Shown here piece after piece: positions 11,048 to 22,212 of a stretch of 64,000 nucleotides of DNA; positions within the stretch are counted from its first letter, which is position 1; each line of letters starts with the position of its first letter. Source of the DNA: Zygnema circumcarinatum (Eukaryota; Streptophyta; Zygnematophyceae; Zygnematales; Zygnemataceae); assembly GCA_037447605.1 (NCBI GenBank), contig CM074807.1, positions 1,469,817 through 1,533,816 on the forward strand, in the 5' to 3' direction. Under the pieces are notes generated by a model that searched no databases, was not told where the DNA came from, and was given only the letters and a program-made list of their open reading frames with translations. A program made the translations under genes and the position numbers.

Positions 11048-12650
11048 ATGGCTTCCCACAGATTGAGGAATTTGGTACTCGGCCATGGCTGCTCGGAGCT
11101 TCAGAATGAGTCAAGAAGAGTGACTCACAGTTGCAGGGCCGTCAATTGCAGATTGTCTTTCCCATGTTTACACAATTCATGTAATTTACCGCTAGGGCAG
11201 CGTTCCTCTGTCTTGATAGTTTCTAAACATCAGCAAAGATTAGCTATTTATGGGCAGGCCTCAGAGAGCGCACAGAGTGCTTCTCCTTCCTCTGGACTGA
11301 ACGAATTCGTCACTGCAAGGCAGACAGCAGGATCACCTCTTCAAGGTTCACAATTTGTGAAGGCACTGACAGAGCTATATCCGCCTCTGCCATGTCGTGT
11401 GTGCCAAGGTATAGTCCCTTTCTTTTGTGATTTTTGATTAATCCATGCACAAGATGGACATTTTCCAGGCAAGGCAATGATTCGCCATTTTGGGGTTTTT
11501 CCTGCTGCCTTTCCAATGCCTTTTAACAAGTTAAGAATGATATTGTAGCATGAGTACTGAATTAGAACGACATCAGTTGGATGACTAACGTGCTTCATCA
11601 CCGTCTTCACATTACTTTGTATTCTGACCTGAAAGGGCATGCAACAGGTACTCTAAAGGTTCGATGTGATCGGTGTGATGGTCAAGGTGGACTTGCTCGT
11701 GGAGGTTATCAGAAAAGGAATCCACTTTCTCTCAGCCGAATCATTGGTATGTCTTTGTCTCCTTCTTTACGAGTCATTAGTGCTAATAACAGGACAAGAC
11801 CAAATTATTGCTGCTCTAGTCGAGCGAATGGCTTTTGTCTGGCGCATAAAAAGCAAAATGTATTGCACTATCGGGCTTGGGCAGTTAAGGATGAAAGGAA
11901 TTTGAAAGCACGCACTGGTCAGCAATACAGATTCTGCTCCGTGAGTTCGTACTCTGATTGCAGTGAACGGACCACTCTGCTAATCAAGTCCCTTCGTTGT
12001 GAGCAGGTTCCAAATGGACAGCCATGGAGCGCACTTTTGGTTGGCGTCATTTTCGTGTGCATTCTAAGAGGAAAGGCGTAGGGAAGGAGTGGTTTCTGGA
12101 AATGGTGGCAACCTGTGATGAAACATCCCGATTTTGGGTGAATGCACAGAACCTGAAGGTGATTATCGAACTTAAAGTTGATGTTATTCTCTTACTGGAT
12201 TGGTTAAACCTTGCAGACGTGAGGCTTGTAACTTTTATGGACATTGGATTTTCCACCCATACGACTCCTGCATTTTCACTCTCCAGGGAGTCAAATGCAT
12301 CTCTCATTTACCTCCATTGATGAATGGCTAGACTTAGGTTATTCATACTGTTGCAAGCATTTCCTGAGGAGATTAACTCAAGGTTGAAAAGTCATGGTTG
12401 AGTCTGAACGCTTGCCCCCGCTGAGCTGACAATTGGCAAGATGACGCTCCCTGGACCCGTGCAGGACAGGGAGAGATGGGGTATGGGTTGGCTGCAAAAG
12501 GTGGAAATAGAGGCAGCCCAGAAGGGCGCAGATGGAAGCTGGATGGTCTGCAAAGCCTGCAAGGGGGAGAAGGAAGTGGCCTGCCCTTCCTGCAGCAATA
12601 AGAAAGCTGCTGATGGCAGCGATAACACTCTGGATATCATCGAAGTATGA
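11048..12650 (+). CDS. Conserved plant protein with paired CxxC motifs, probably plastid
   Basis: Four exons, 11048-11408, 11648-11746, 12007-12158 and 12465-12650, join in phase to 265 aa. The first 90 residues are Ser/Arg-rich without acidic residues, like an organelle leader. Then come LPCRVCQG and VRCDRCDGQGGLARGGY, a tryptophan-rich block (WTAMERTFGWRHF, WFLEMVATCDETSRFW) and a C-terminal MVCKACKGEKEVACPSCSNK. The two pairs of CxxC, each with a Gly-rich follow-up, resemble the DnaJ-type zinc-finger repeats of plastid assembly factors such as BSD2 or LQY1, but the central block is not from those proteins and I do not recognise the family. A zinc-binding or thiol role is inferred only. It shares a promoter with the MBL-fold gene. 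Confidence 0.8.
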
Positions 12651-13375
12651 AAGCAGATCACCTGTCTGCTGTGTTAAAGCATGCGTCAGCTTTAAAACTC
12701 AAGTCAAAGTAGGCGCTTCATGCGGCTGCAAAGTGTCACGAGACTGGAATGGTGAGTAAACCTAATCTGACGCTCGATATCTGCTAAGGAGGGGATGGGT
12801 GTTGAATTCGTTTTCCTGTTTTGGTAGTATCAGTGGAATGTGCATGTCTCTCGTTTAGGGTTCTGCTTTTCAGCTGGAAGGGTTCAGGGCTGCTGGACTG
12901 GGGTTGTCTGGAAGTCTGCGGTTTAGCCGATATGGCAGACTGACTTGTGGGCAGGTTGTGACGTGCAGGGCTCTGGAATCTCATGCAGGAGGACCGGTCT
13001 TGCCCTCTCGTTATGCTGTGCACGGCGGCACCTCTTATTGCAGAATCTCTTCTACTGTTATCTCCTTTTTCTAAAACGAATTAGTGGTAGCTGTCTGGAG
13101 GGGTTTCACCAAATTGCAATTGCTGATAGTTTTTGATTGAACGCATGAAGCAACATTGCAGGCTTGCCGCACTCGCAAAAAACTGGTCTGTGTACTTGTA
13201 TTGGATCCAGCTGGTGCAATTCATTTATTTTTAAGAAAAAAATGTCAGTGTAACTCATTCTCGCCCTCAATCGAAAATCTTTTTGTACAATAAAACATTA
13301 TGCAAGTTTAAACAGAAAGAAAAGGAACGTCAAACAGAACACTTCTCTAGACATCCCAAGCGGGGCTCTGTACAA
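12651..13375. other. Convergent gap, cysteine-rich gene and DDI1
   Basis: Holds the 3' untranslated regions of both genes. AATAAA-like signals for DDI1 (minus strand) occur near 13,290. I see no gene or repeat. Confidence 0.5.
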
Positions 13376-15008
13376 TCAGCCTCCAAACAAGACTCCTGCC
13401 GCCTGCTCCTCGTTGCCGTTGCAGACTGTCAGTGCTTCTATGACGCTGCGACGGTCGAATCCCAGTTCAACCAATCGAGAAATCTTCGCTTCCTGGATGT
13501 TACTACCCTGCAAATTACCACATAGAAGAAGCAAACGAAGGAAGCATCAAGACGACGATGCTCACAGATTCAGAAAAGCCTAAAAAAATAAAGTAGGCCG
13601 AGTATGCAGTGTTCTGTGTGCGTGGCTGTGCGTGGTGTGAAAGAGCGAGAGAGAGAGAGAAAGTGAGTGAGAGAGAGAGAGAGGGGGGGGGGGGGAGAGG
13701 AGTGGGAGGTGTACCTGGCTCATAGTGGCAGGTATGCCTGCATTCCCTGCATGCATCACCGTGACCCGAGAGGAGTAAAGTACCATACAATTGCCTCACC
13801 AAAAACCATGAGCAAATGTTGCGACTATAACCGCTGTCATTGACTTTTTACAAGAAATGCTGTCACTGGTCGCCCATTTCTAAGAAATGCCAGAAATAAT
13901 CATGACTCCAACATTGCAGCTCTGGAATGGACCCGTACCTGCTGTGGGAGGCTGTGAGAATGATGAAGATCCGACGTTTCCAAAGGGGGCCCTACTTGCA
14001 GGAGCTGAAGACTGCCATGCAGAAGAAAAATCACATAAATCAACGGCCAGGTCTACAGGAAGTCATGCCACAACAAGCAGCGAAGAAGGTTGAAAAGTTC
14101 GAAAAGGATGGGTTACTTGAGAGAAATCCAATGCTTTGATGGGATGCTGATGGAAGACTCATGCAGGACATCATGTAAAGCTCCGGCCTTATTCAGCCTC
14201 TTGCTCCGAAATGGTTTCAGGGAATCAGGGAAGGTAAAGAATGGTAGTCTTACAGGCGCAGGTGGAGGGTCAGCGGCTGAAGGAGGCATCTGGGTGTCCA
14301 AAGATGCATCACCCTCGATCTCAAGCTCCGAAAACTTCTTTGGAATCTCGTGTTCTGCAAGCAAGGACAAAGTCAAGTTCTTACCCAAGTTTCTGGATTA
14401 CGCTTTAGGGTCACAAGAGAGATCACCTTTTTTAGGAGCTTACCAGCAAGGAAGGGTACGATGCAGTTATCGGTGCCGATGCGGAGAATGCTGTCTTTAA
14501 GGTCAATACAGCACTGCACCCATATGCAGCACCATGAAAGACTAAAATAAGCTGTGCTGCTTACACAGATAAGGTATCAACCTGCCAGACACCTTTCTTT
14601 TGTACAGTTCAGGCAGTTCCCTTTTGCAGTAACTGACCATTGGCCATCACAAGTGCACCATCACCTCACACAGATTCTTGCAAAGCGGCCATGGCTGCAA
14701 GTGTGTATGTCCAGTTTCTAAAGGAAGTGCAAAATCTCGACAAACGACAAGGCGTACGGAAGCGAAAGTTAAACCTGGTGGCGGCGGAGCATGTCGAGGC
14801 CGAACAAAAATTCGAGTCGGGCCTTCTCAAGCACTGTGATGCCGCACATGTAATAGTTTGGTCCAATCTGCATTCGTACCACCTTCTTTAGAAAAGGAGT
14901 GCATAGTTCTAACATAACGTCGTTTTTGTTTTAAAAAGGAAAAGGTCAATTCTTTCATTATTCTACAGTATAGAACTAACAACATTAGAGGGAGGGAGGG
15001 AGAGAGAG

Positions 15009-15083
<75 letters not shown>

Positions 15084-18000
15084 CCTTAGTTTTCTCACCT
15101 TGAGCTGAACATTATGAATACGACCTACAATTCTATCACGTCCAACTCCCATCGCAAAACCGCTATACCGCTTGTCACAGAGTCTCATAAGTCTGCCATG
15201 CAGCAACCAAACATTGGATGTCAGGAAAGAGAGCAGAAAGACCTGACCAGATAACGACAATTGGTCGTTGCTTAAACTTAGACTTCCAATGGATCATCGA
15301 ATATGCTCTCGAATATGCTCTCAAGCAATTAACAATCAATTATAGAACTCAATAAGTTCTCTCCCGCAACCTCCCTTCTCTCCACCACACTCCCCTAGCC
15401 ACCATTTCCAACCTGCCTCCCTCTCAACCTCTCCCCTCTCTCACCCACAACGCTCGGCGCAGGCTTGTGACATAATGGACGTCTCTGCCCCGCTATCGAT
15501 GAAGGCCTGCTCTCCAATTTGCACCACCCCTCAGTTACGCTCGCAGCTACTGCATGTTAAATAGCGTTATCAAAATCCATGATCTCCAAGGTGTTAACAA
15601 GGCGAACCATGCACAAGCGAGAGTTTTTTTCACTTCCAACCATCCAAACTGCCCTTGCCTTCACTTCTGATAAGAAGCGTCAATCCTTCGTTTCAGAGTT
15701 TGGAGAAAAGAAATAGAATGTCGGACATACCTTGATGGGATGGTTATTGACCTCCATATTCACATACAACATAGCCTGCAACGCCAGTCTGATCCAAACT
15801 TCAGAATAGCTTCATGTAGCACTGTAACCGATAATCTAAGTCTTTCCCAGTTGATCCTTCAGCACAAAGTGCGATGAAATTTCCGCAAGTCATATCAGCC
15901 TTGAAAATGGCAAAGACGAGCGTACCACTGTCGTGAACTGTGCTGGGTTGAACTCCAACGCTATTGCCTCATTTTCAGAAATGTTTTTCTGCACAATCAT
16001 CCAAATTTCCAGTAAACCTATGCATAACTCGCTTTCTGCTCAAACATTATTGAAGTATCCAATCCAACGAGTGCCCTTCAACTTGCAGGGAGATCTTTGT
16101 TAAGAGAACATCTGCAGTACAAAGTAGGTTGCAGAAAGTTAAGCTGGCAAAGAAAATGGATAGGTTGATTTTTGCATTGACCATGTACCTGTCGAATCTC
16201 TTCCTCAATCCGTTGTTGCGCTTCGATACTGAAGGGGTCCTCAACAATTTGAGATTGGAGTCGCTGTATACAGCATTCACAATGTTGAAAATGGCATAAG
16301 CAATTACCCCCACTAGAATGGCCTGCAGCCATCCTCGATTTGAGAGTGCTGTGGGGGAAAAAGAAACTCTATATTCCATTTCAACTAAAGAGAATGGACA
16401 AAGATCATACTGCTGTATTTTGGGGGAGAGAAAATTCAAACTCCTGTGGGTGTTGCCTTCTCAAAGCAACGAGAGTAGACAGACCCACTTGCTGCTCATG
16501 CAGATTCCGAAGGACATGCTGCAGAACCTCCGGATTGCCACTCTGAACTGCCTCCAAGAGCCGAGGATTTTGCTGCAAATCAGAGCAGGAAGAGACGAAT
16601 GTATCACCAATCCTTCCTTCCTTAAAATGGTAGAGGCAACAGAGACAAGGAATAGAAGCTGATCAACACAGGTGCTGCTCAATCAATTGAGTTGCTGATC
16701 TATGCAGACAGTATGAACCCTTTTTTATGACAACAATTACTTTAGAATGGACCTTGTTAGGGGAAAGTGAAGCTCGTTGAGTAGCAACCATCTCCACTGG
16801 CAAGCGAAACAAAGTTTGTGTTTAAAGACAGTGCACTCTGCAAATCGCAGAGACCGAGTTCTGACCTGCAGTAATTGCATCAGCTCAGGTGATCTGCCAA
16901 TCTGATCGAGCAAAGCAGCCGGGTTGCGTGCAGAGCCGTCGCTGTTTAAGGCCATGGGGGCAGCCTCCGGTGCAGGGGGTGCTCTGCAGTGCATCAACAT
17001 CAAGGATAACTATGAAGCAAAGTGGTACTACTTCATTCCATGGAAACCAAACAAAAGCAGTGAAGGCCTCACTGCCGTCACTACGTCACCACCCAATCAC
17101 TGTGGTCAATAACAGTACAGATGACAACCCTGCCTTCTCATGGTTCAAGCTTTTTTTTTTACCAAACAGGGGAGCTCAAATATAGACTAGCCCGTGGCCA
17201 GCTTCTTGAGCCAGAGGGGTGAACACTTTATTTACTAAAATTCTTGTGAGAACTATACATCTAAATTGCAAAATGCTTTGGCATGAGAAGCTGGATAAAA
17301 AGTAGTTAATCTAATCACCAGTACGTAACTGGCAATCAAGCCGCATCAAAAAAAGGAAAAGGATGCAAATTCAATACTATATAAGATTAAAATGAAAAAG
17401 TCTCATGAGGATCGTGAAAGTATTTGGGTTTTTCGGGTTTTTTTACAAATCGATCCTGCATGGTATTGACGAGTCGGAAGGAAATATAACCTTCAAGTAA
17501 TTGTATAACGAGTTACTAGAGCTTTGATCATTGTGTGACTTCCAGCCTAAAGGAGATCTCGTTTGTCAAAAAGGCCGACCAGGTCTACTATAGATTTGAT
17601 CTTTGAGTGGGGCAGGTCAGCTCCCCCATTTTTGGAAATACAGCCATGATCTTGATCTGCCTAAATGATTAAATGATTTGTTGCCATGGCAAAAAATCAT
17701 TTAATTTATTTCTGCTACAAGCAATAATAGGAAGAAGTGGAATGTAAAAACAAAGTCTACTCAAACTTCCTAACGAGACGTGAAAGTTCCCTAAAGTTAC
17801 CAAAACAGTATAGCCGGTCTCCTCTCTCCACCTTCACTAACTCTATCCTTAACCGTTCCCTTTTTCACACTTCTGACCTACTCCATTGCAAACCATTGCT
17901 TCAATTGTCGATGAGAATTGGAAAACAAGTACTCCTCCGCTTTCACAAACGTATCTCCATACGTTTAAAGGAAAACTTGAAAGGCATCCTCACCTTCGAT

Positions 18001-18530
18001 CCACGACTCGCAACTCCATGAGGTCGCCATCCTTGACATTCGCCGCCAGTAGGGTAACGCTGTCTTGCACCTCCCTTCCGTTAAAAACTAGACATTGCCG
18101 CCCTAAAGGAATTTGAGTCTGCCACGCACCAGAATTTGCTGTCAGCTTCGCTTTCTAAAAAATACGTTGCGAGCATTTGCGTAGTGTCCCGTTTATTACT
18201 CTGGAAGCAATTGGCAAACAAATGGCTTCTCCCAATCAAAGGAACTGCAAAGGAAAAACGTGAATCCTGAAAGGCTGCAAGCTCACCTCCACTTCCAGTA
18301 TAGCCTTCACGTTCTCGACCTGCGCCACACCAAACAGCAAACCGAATGAATTTCTAGTAATTGCAGAATTGCTCAAATTGGTGTACAGAACTCAACACAG
18401 AGAGATGCTTGTCTACAGTACCGAATACCGCTCACTACATTGGCTCTCTCTGAAGCACACGCACCGGCTCACCGGGCGAAACGTCAACCATGATGATTCT
18501 CTCGTCCTCCGTCATAACCGTCACCTTCAT
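13376..18530 (-). CDS. DDI1: DDI1, ubiquitin shuttle and retroviral-like aspartic protease
   Basis: Links ubiquitinated clients to the proteasome and cleaves some of them. Fourteen exons (18465-18530, 18287-18319, 17994-18118, 16866-16983, 16489-16572, 16189-16263, 15926-15988, 15731-15775, 15445-15506, 15099-15192, 14775-14867, 14444-14513, 14254-14354, 13376-13507) join in phase to 386 aa. Order: ubiquitin-like domain (residues 1-75, MKVTVMTEDERIIMVDVSPG), DDI helical region (RNPAALLDQIGRSPELMQLL, NPEVLQHVLR), protease domain with catalytic AFIDSGAETS (Asp in the DSGA motif), FLFGLDMLRRHQ flap-side block, and a C-terminal UBA domain (ISRLVELGFDRRSVIEAL, GNEEQAAGVLFGG) ending in TGA. The plant family is about 410 aa, so this copy is nearly full length, with a shorter linker before the UBA. 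All key residues are present. Confidence 0.95.
14990..15080. repeat. GA microsatellite in a DDI1 intron
   Basis: Nearly pure (GA)n with a few G interruptions, within the intron between the RIHNVQLK and IGPNYYMCG exons of DDI1. The neighbouring splice acceptors are intact. Confidence 0.95.
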
Positions 18531-18914
18531 GCTGACAGCCTGCTCCAGCCAAACTAACTCCTCCCTCTCCCTACCTGTTCTCCGTCTGCCCTCCACTTCC
18601 TTCCCTCACTTCCTTCCCTCTCCTCCCAATTTCGTCCTAGACGCCCCTCTCTCACCCCCTCTCTCTCTCTCCTTCTCTCTCTCTCTCGTCCCTCTCCCTG
18701 CCTCTCCTTCTCCTCCCTCCCACTGCCCTGCCGACGACAGTTTGCAGATACGACCTTCCTGGTGCGTTTGTTGTTGAAGCGTCCACCGACCCGGCGGTTG
18801 GCCCTCTCTCTCTCTCTACCTCCGCGTGCGCGCCAAGTAAGCAGTCTACCGAGCACGCGAGAGGCGTCCGGAGCCTGCCCGCCCGCCCGCCTGCACCTTC
18901 GCGGAACCACCGCA

Positions 18915-19090
18915 CAAGTCACGATATATCGCGCGACGATACGGCACGATACGGTACGGCATAACACGATACAACACAATACGATACAGAACAATACGAT
19001 ATAATATAACATTGTGCGATACGATATGGGTACGATATTGTGATACTATGACAGTACGATACGGTAGCAGTACGATACGATACAGTGCAT
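18915..19090. repeat. Degenerate ACGATAC repeats upstream of DDI1
   Basis: About 175 bases made almost wholly of variants of ACGATACG, ACGGTACG, ACAATACG and ACGATAT, with spacing of about 8-11 bases. It lies 0.4-0.55 kb upstream of the DDI1 start. No coding sense on either strand beyond simple-sequence Ile/Val/Leu/Cys runs. Confidence 0.85.
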
Positions 19091-19267
19091 GCAGTTGAAA
19101 AAGGTTACAAGCAGGCCCGAGAAAACTAAGAAGTGAAGTGCATCAGTAGGTGCAGTCAACACTACGGCGAGTGTCGGATCATTTTGCAGCAGTACCGATA
19201 CATCCCCAACTTCTTAGGCTGAGAAAGTTTAGATTCATTCAAGAACCACTCTAGAACTATTATGGAC

Positions 19268-19315
19268 CATGTACATTTGATGGCCTCGCCATCGTGAGAT
19301 CAATGCCACTTCCTT
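19268..19315 (-). repeat. Dispersed repeat, copy 1
   Basis: About 48 bases match 36,764-36,815 with a few substitutions and one 3-base deletion. Read on the minus strand both copies can be translated in the same frame (SGIDLTMAR-PSNVHG here, SGIGLTMARMPSNVHG there). That suggests a fragment of a transposon-type coding sequence, family not recognised. Confidence 0.6.
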
Positions 19316-20662
19316 ATCCCTTTAGGACTACGATCCAAATCCAATCGGTATTAAACGTCACCGATTAAGCTGCCGGTTTGGCAGCTCGACGTTGGCCCTG
19401 GTACTCCCTCCCACACTCGCGGGGATGCGATTTGGCAGAGCTGAGCAGAGCTGAGCGGTGGATTGCCCGCCTCTCGTCTCCTGCCATGTGCGCCATTGCC
19501 TATGTCCGCGCCAGGCAGCAGCTTGGTGCGAAGGTTGAAAAGCAACTTCGCCACGAGCATGTCGATGCAATGAGCATCTCCTGCCACATAATGTAAGGGT
19601 AGACCTGGCCATGACGCTTTCAATGTGCAGACACCGATGTGTAAATCCTAGATTTGTATTGCGTTAGGAGCCCATCTCCTTGTCGATGGCATACAAGCTT
19701 TCTCAGTGCGATACGTGCGTTATAAATACTCTTTTACGCCGCTGTTTCCTTCGAGACGTCGAGCCAAATCAAAGGTGCAGAGTGCCCCTCTCGCTGGGCT
19801 CGTCACAAGGCGTCAACCGTTCCCAACCTCGAAGTTGAGAGCGTGGTCTGCAAAAAACAAAGCCTAGCCTGCAGCGACAGAGTGATAAGGTATAAAAAGC
19901 TATCAAGTAATATTGTATGAAACGTATATTAATCACTGGAAAGGGCGAAGCAGCAATACGAAAAAAAGGGCTTCCTACAATGCAAAACGCGCTTGTCATT
20001 GTCCTGTAAACGATGACACTATGCAGAACTCCTCCGCTGATTCCTCACCCTTCTGAAAAGAAGATGGAAGGACTCCTTTCAGAATTATGTTCTAGCATTA
20101 CCTTCCATTACAGTTGTGTTCCGTCAGGAGACCTAAACTTACAACCTACAAATGGACCCGTATACCCAGCAGCATAGATTGTCCATGAAAGAGGAGCGAT
20201 GCCAAGGACGAGGAGCAAGTAAAAGCTGAAACGAGAGGAGCACGATAAGTGAGGGCAAGAACAAGCTCATGTGGCAATTACGAAGCATGATACAACACAG
20301 AAAACTGACCTAAACTGGTTTCACCACTCCAGACAAGCATGCACAATCTACGACAGTGAAAAGTGTCAAACCTTACCAGTATCCGGCGCAATGTACCCAC
20401 CTTCCACCACCAAACTCGGACCATGACGCAAGTAATAACCAAGAGAACACTTTTTACACATCTCATTACGAAGATTATGGATTAATGACGGATTGCCAGT
20501 CACCATGAATAATTCACTGCACAATATTGACACAGACTTGCTGACTCTCATGGACTGCGTCAAGTAAGAGGGTTGAATCCTGACTTCCTGCATGCTTACT
20601 ATCGTTGAAGTACACTTCACCTTCATTGGCAAGGTGAAACCCCTAAGCTATCTGAGGCAACT

Positions 20663-21562
20663 TTAAAATCCGTAATCTGAACTGTCAAAAACACCATCCA
20701 GAACTTCTAATTTCTTAGCGCGTGGCGCAGCGTCAGAAGAGGTACTCTCAGGCACTCCAGTTACTCCAGCATCCTTGCCATCAAACGAAGGGAGGTCGTC
20801 ACTAGTAGGCAGTGCTTGCTCCTCGTCAAAAGAATCAAAAGCTGGATGCGTAAGAAGCTTCTCAAAAAGTAGAGTGCCTCGTAACGCATTTGTCAGGGGA
20901 AGATGTCCCACAGGCGCATCTATTTCCCATGTAAACTCCAAGGGGAACTTCTTGTAAGTGCTGTTCTCCCCATACGTCCACCCAATCTTCAAGAAGAAGG
21001 GTTTCCAGCGGCAATCCAGCGCTTTCCACATCCTGCGCTGTACGCTGAATCCAAACTTGTCATTGCTGTAGGTTCTCCACAATGTGTCAATTGTGAGCAA
21101 ATCTGATGCTGGAATAAACGACACTTCTGAAAAGTACACCCACTTCCGCTTGGCGGCACCCTCTCCCGCAAGAACACAGATAAGCCTCCTTGTTTCATCA
21201 TCTGCAGCCTCCCACTGTCCTGCCGCAAGCTTATCCCGAAGGGCCTCATAGGAAATTCCAACATCTGACTTCAGCGGCACTTCCACAGCATCCACAATCC
21301 CTTCTCGGCTTGTAGCTTGAGCCAAAGCTAGGACCACTCTCCCACTGGAACGGCCTGCTCTCCTCACCAGCGGCTCCTCCTGAAGCCGCACCTGCAAAGT
21401 TCGCTGCTGCAGCTCTATTCTATGCTCGCATGCTCCAACCAAGGCGAGCTCCGCAGCAGCTCCTTGTCCCCTTCCTTGCACTCTCCCACTCCCAAACACC
21501 ATCCCCTTCCCTACCAGCGTGCTTCCTTGCGCAGAAGCCATCCCTACAACAGCCATTGCCAA
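20663..21562 (-). CDS. GUN4: GUN4, tetrapyrrole-binding regulator of Mg-chelatase
   Basis: Binds protoporphyrin IX and Mg-protoporphyrin IX in the plastid and stimulates Mg-chelatase, the entry step to chlorophyll; also tied to plastid-to-nucleus signalling. A single exon of 299 aa without introns, as is common for GUN4. Residues 1-85 form a basic leader (plastid transit peptide). The GUN4 core follows: DVGISYEALRDKLAAGQWEA, ADDETRRLI, DLLTIDTLWRTYSNDKFGFS, KIGWTYG and WEIDAPVGHLPL. A Ser/Asp-rich tail of about 60 residues ends VFDSSDYGF. An insertion ALDCRWKPFFLK replaces the usual stretch before the KIGW block. The gene is divergent from ATP23. Confidence 0.93.
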   Translation of the reverse strand: MAMAVVGMASAQGSTLVGKGMVFGSGRVQGRGQGAAAELALVGACEHRIELQQRTLQVRLQEEPLVRRAGRSSGRVVLALAQATSREGIVDAVEVPLKSDVGISYEALRDKLAAGQWEAADDETRRLICVLAGEGAAKRKWVYFSEVSFIPASDLLTIDTLWRTYSNDKFGFSVQRRMWKALDCRWKPFFLKIGWTYGENSTYKKFPLEFTWEIDAPVGHLPLTNALRGTLLFEKLLTHPAFDSFDEEQALPTSDDLPSFDGKDAGVTGVPESTSSDAAPRAKKLEVLDGVFDSSDYGF

Positions 21563-22212
21563 ACCCCTTCAAACTCCCCTCCTGCCTCCTCTCTCAGCCC
21601 TCCGCCCCCCTCCTTCCTCGCCCTCGCGCTCGGCCTCACCCTCGCCTTCCTCGTCCGCAGAGAAGAGAAGCGGCGGAGGCGGAATTGCGGCTCCTTGCTC
21701 GCGGACGTGGCCGGCGCCTATTAGGCGGAGCGGATAGTGCTGGGATCGCCGCATCCAAAAAGTGCACAGCCCTGCAGGGGAGGGGAGGAGAGGGGAAGAG
21801 AGGGGAGGGGGGGCTGTAGGAGGGGTCCATGGCGGCTGCTGGCGGCTGCAGCTGCTGCGTCTGAGGGGTCCGCCATACGTGTGGCGGGAGGCGGGGGGGG
21901 GGTGAGCGCCGAGCAGGGGGGTAGGGTTGGAAGAGGGAAGAGCAGAAGGGGTTCAGGTGAGGGGGAGAAGAGTGACGGGCTGCGATGGCAACGGATAGGA
22001 GGGAGGAGAAAGGGAAGACTAGAGTTGATGACAGTGGGATATACGGCACTAGTTTGGAGCATTGTGAGAAGATGATTCAGCATTCGCTGAAGCGGAGTAA
22101 GAGCGACGAACTTGACTGGGGGCCTGATTGTTGGAGTGAGGAGATCTTCTGCCTTTGAGAAAGTGCAAGCTGCAACGTTGAGCATGCTCGGCTATTATTG
22201 AGAGCTGCGTGT
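21563..22212. promoter_or_regulatory. Bidirectional promoter, GUN4 and ATP23
   Basis: 650 bases between divergent start codons. It holds a CT-rich stretch next to GUN4 (21,575-21,660) and a G-rich stretch at 21,775-21,925 with several runs of 4-8 G that could form G-quadruplexes. No gene seen. Confidence 0.5.

Larger units (their letters stand above)
18531..20662. other. Intergenic, DDI1 promoter to GUN4 3' end
   Basis: DDI1 promoter with a CT-rich block (18,650-18,720), a GC-rich block (18,860-18,900), the ACGATAC tract and a dispersed repeat copy, both listed separately. On the minus strand near 20,163-20,235 there is a strikingly hydrophobic reading (LLLVLGIAPLSWTIYAA) behind a fair acceptor. 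It can be joined in phase to an upstream segment at about 20,380-20,440. It could be an exon of a small membrane protein or chance; I do not recognise it. Confidence 0.35.

Noticed and set aside
18554-19012. 152-codon minus-strand frame starting in Ile/Val/Leu/Cys-rich sequence
   Set aside because: The start is the ACGATAC repeat tract and the rest is Arg/Glu/Gly-rich translation of CT/GA-rich promoter sequence upstream of DDI1.
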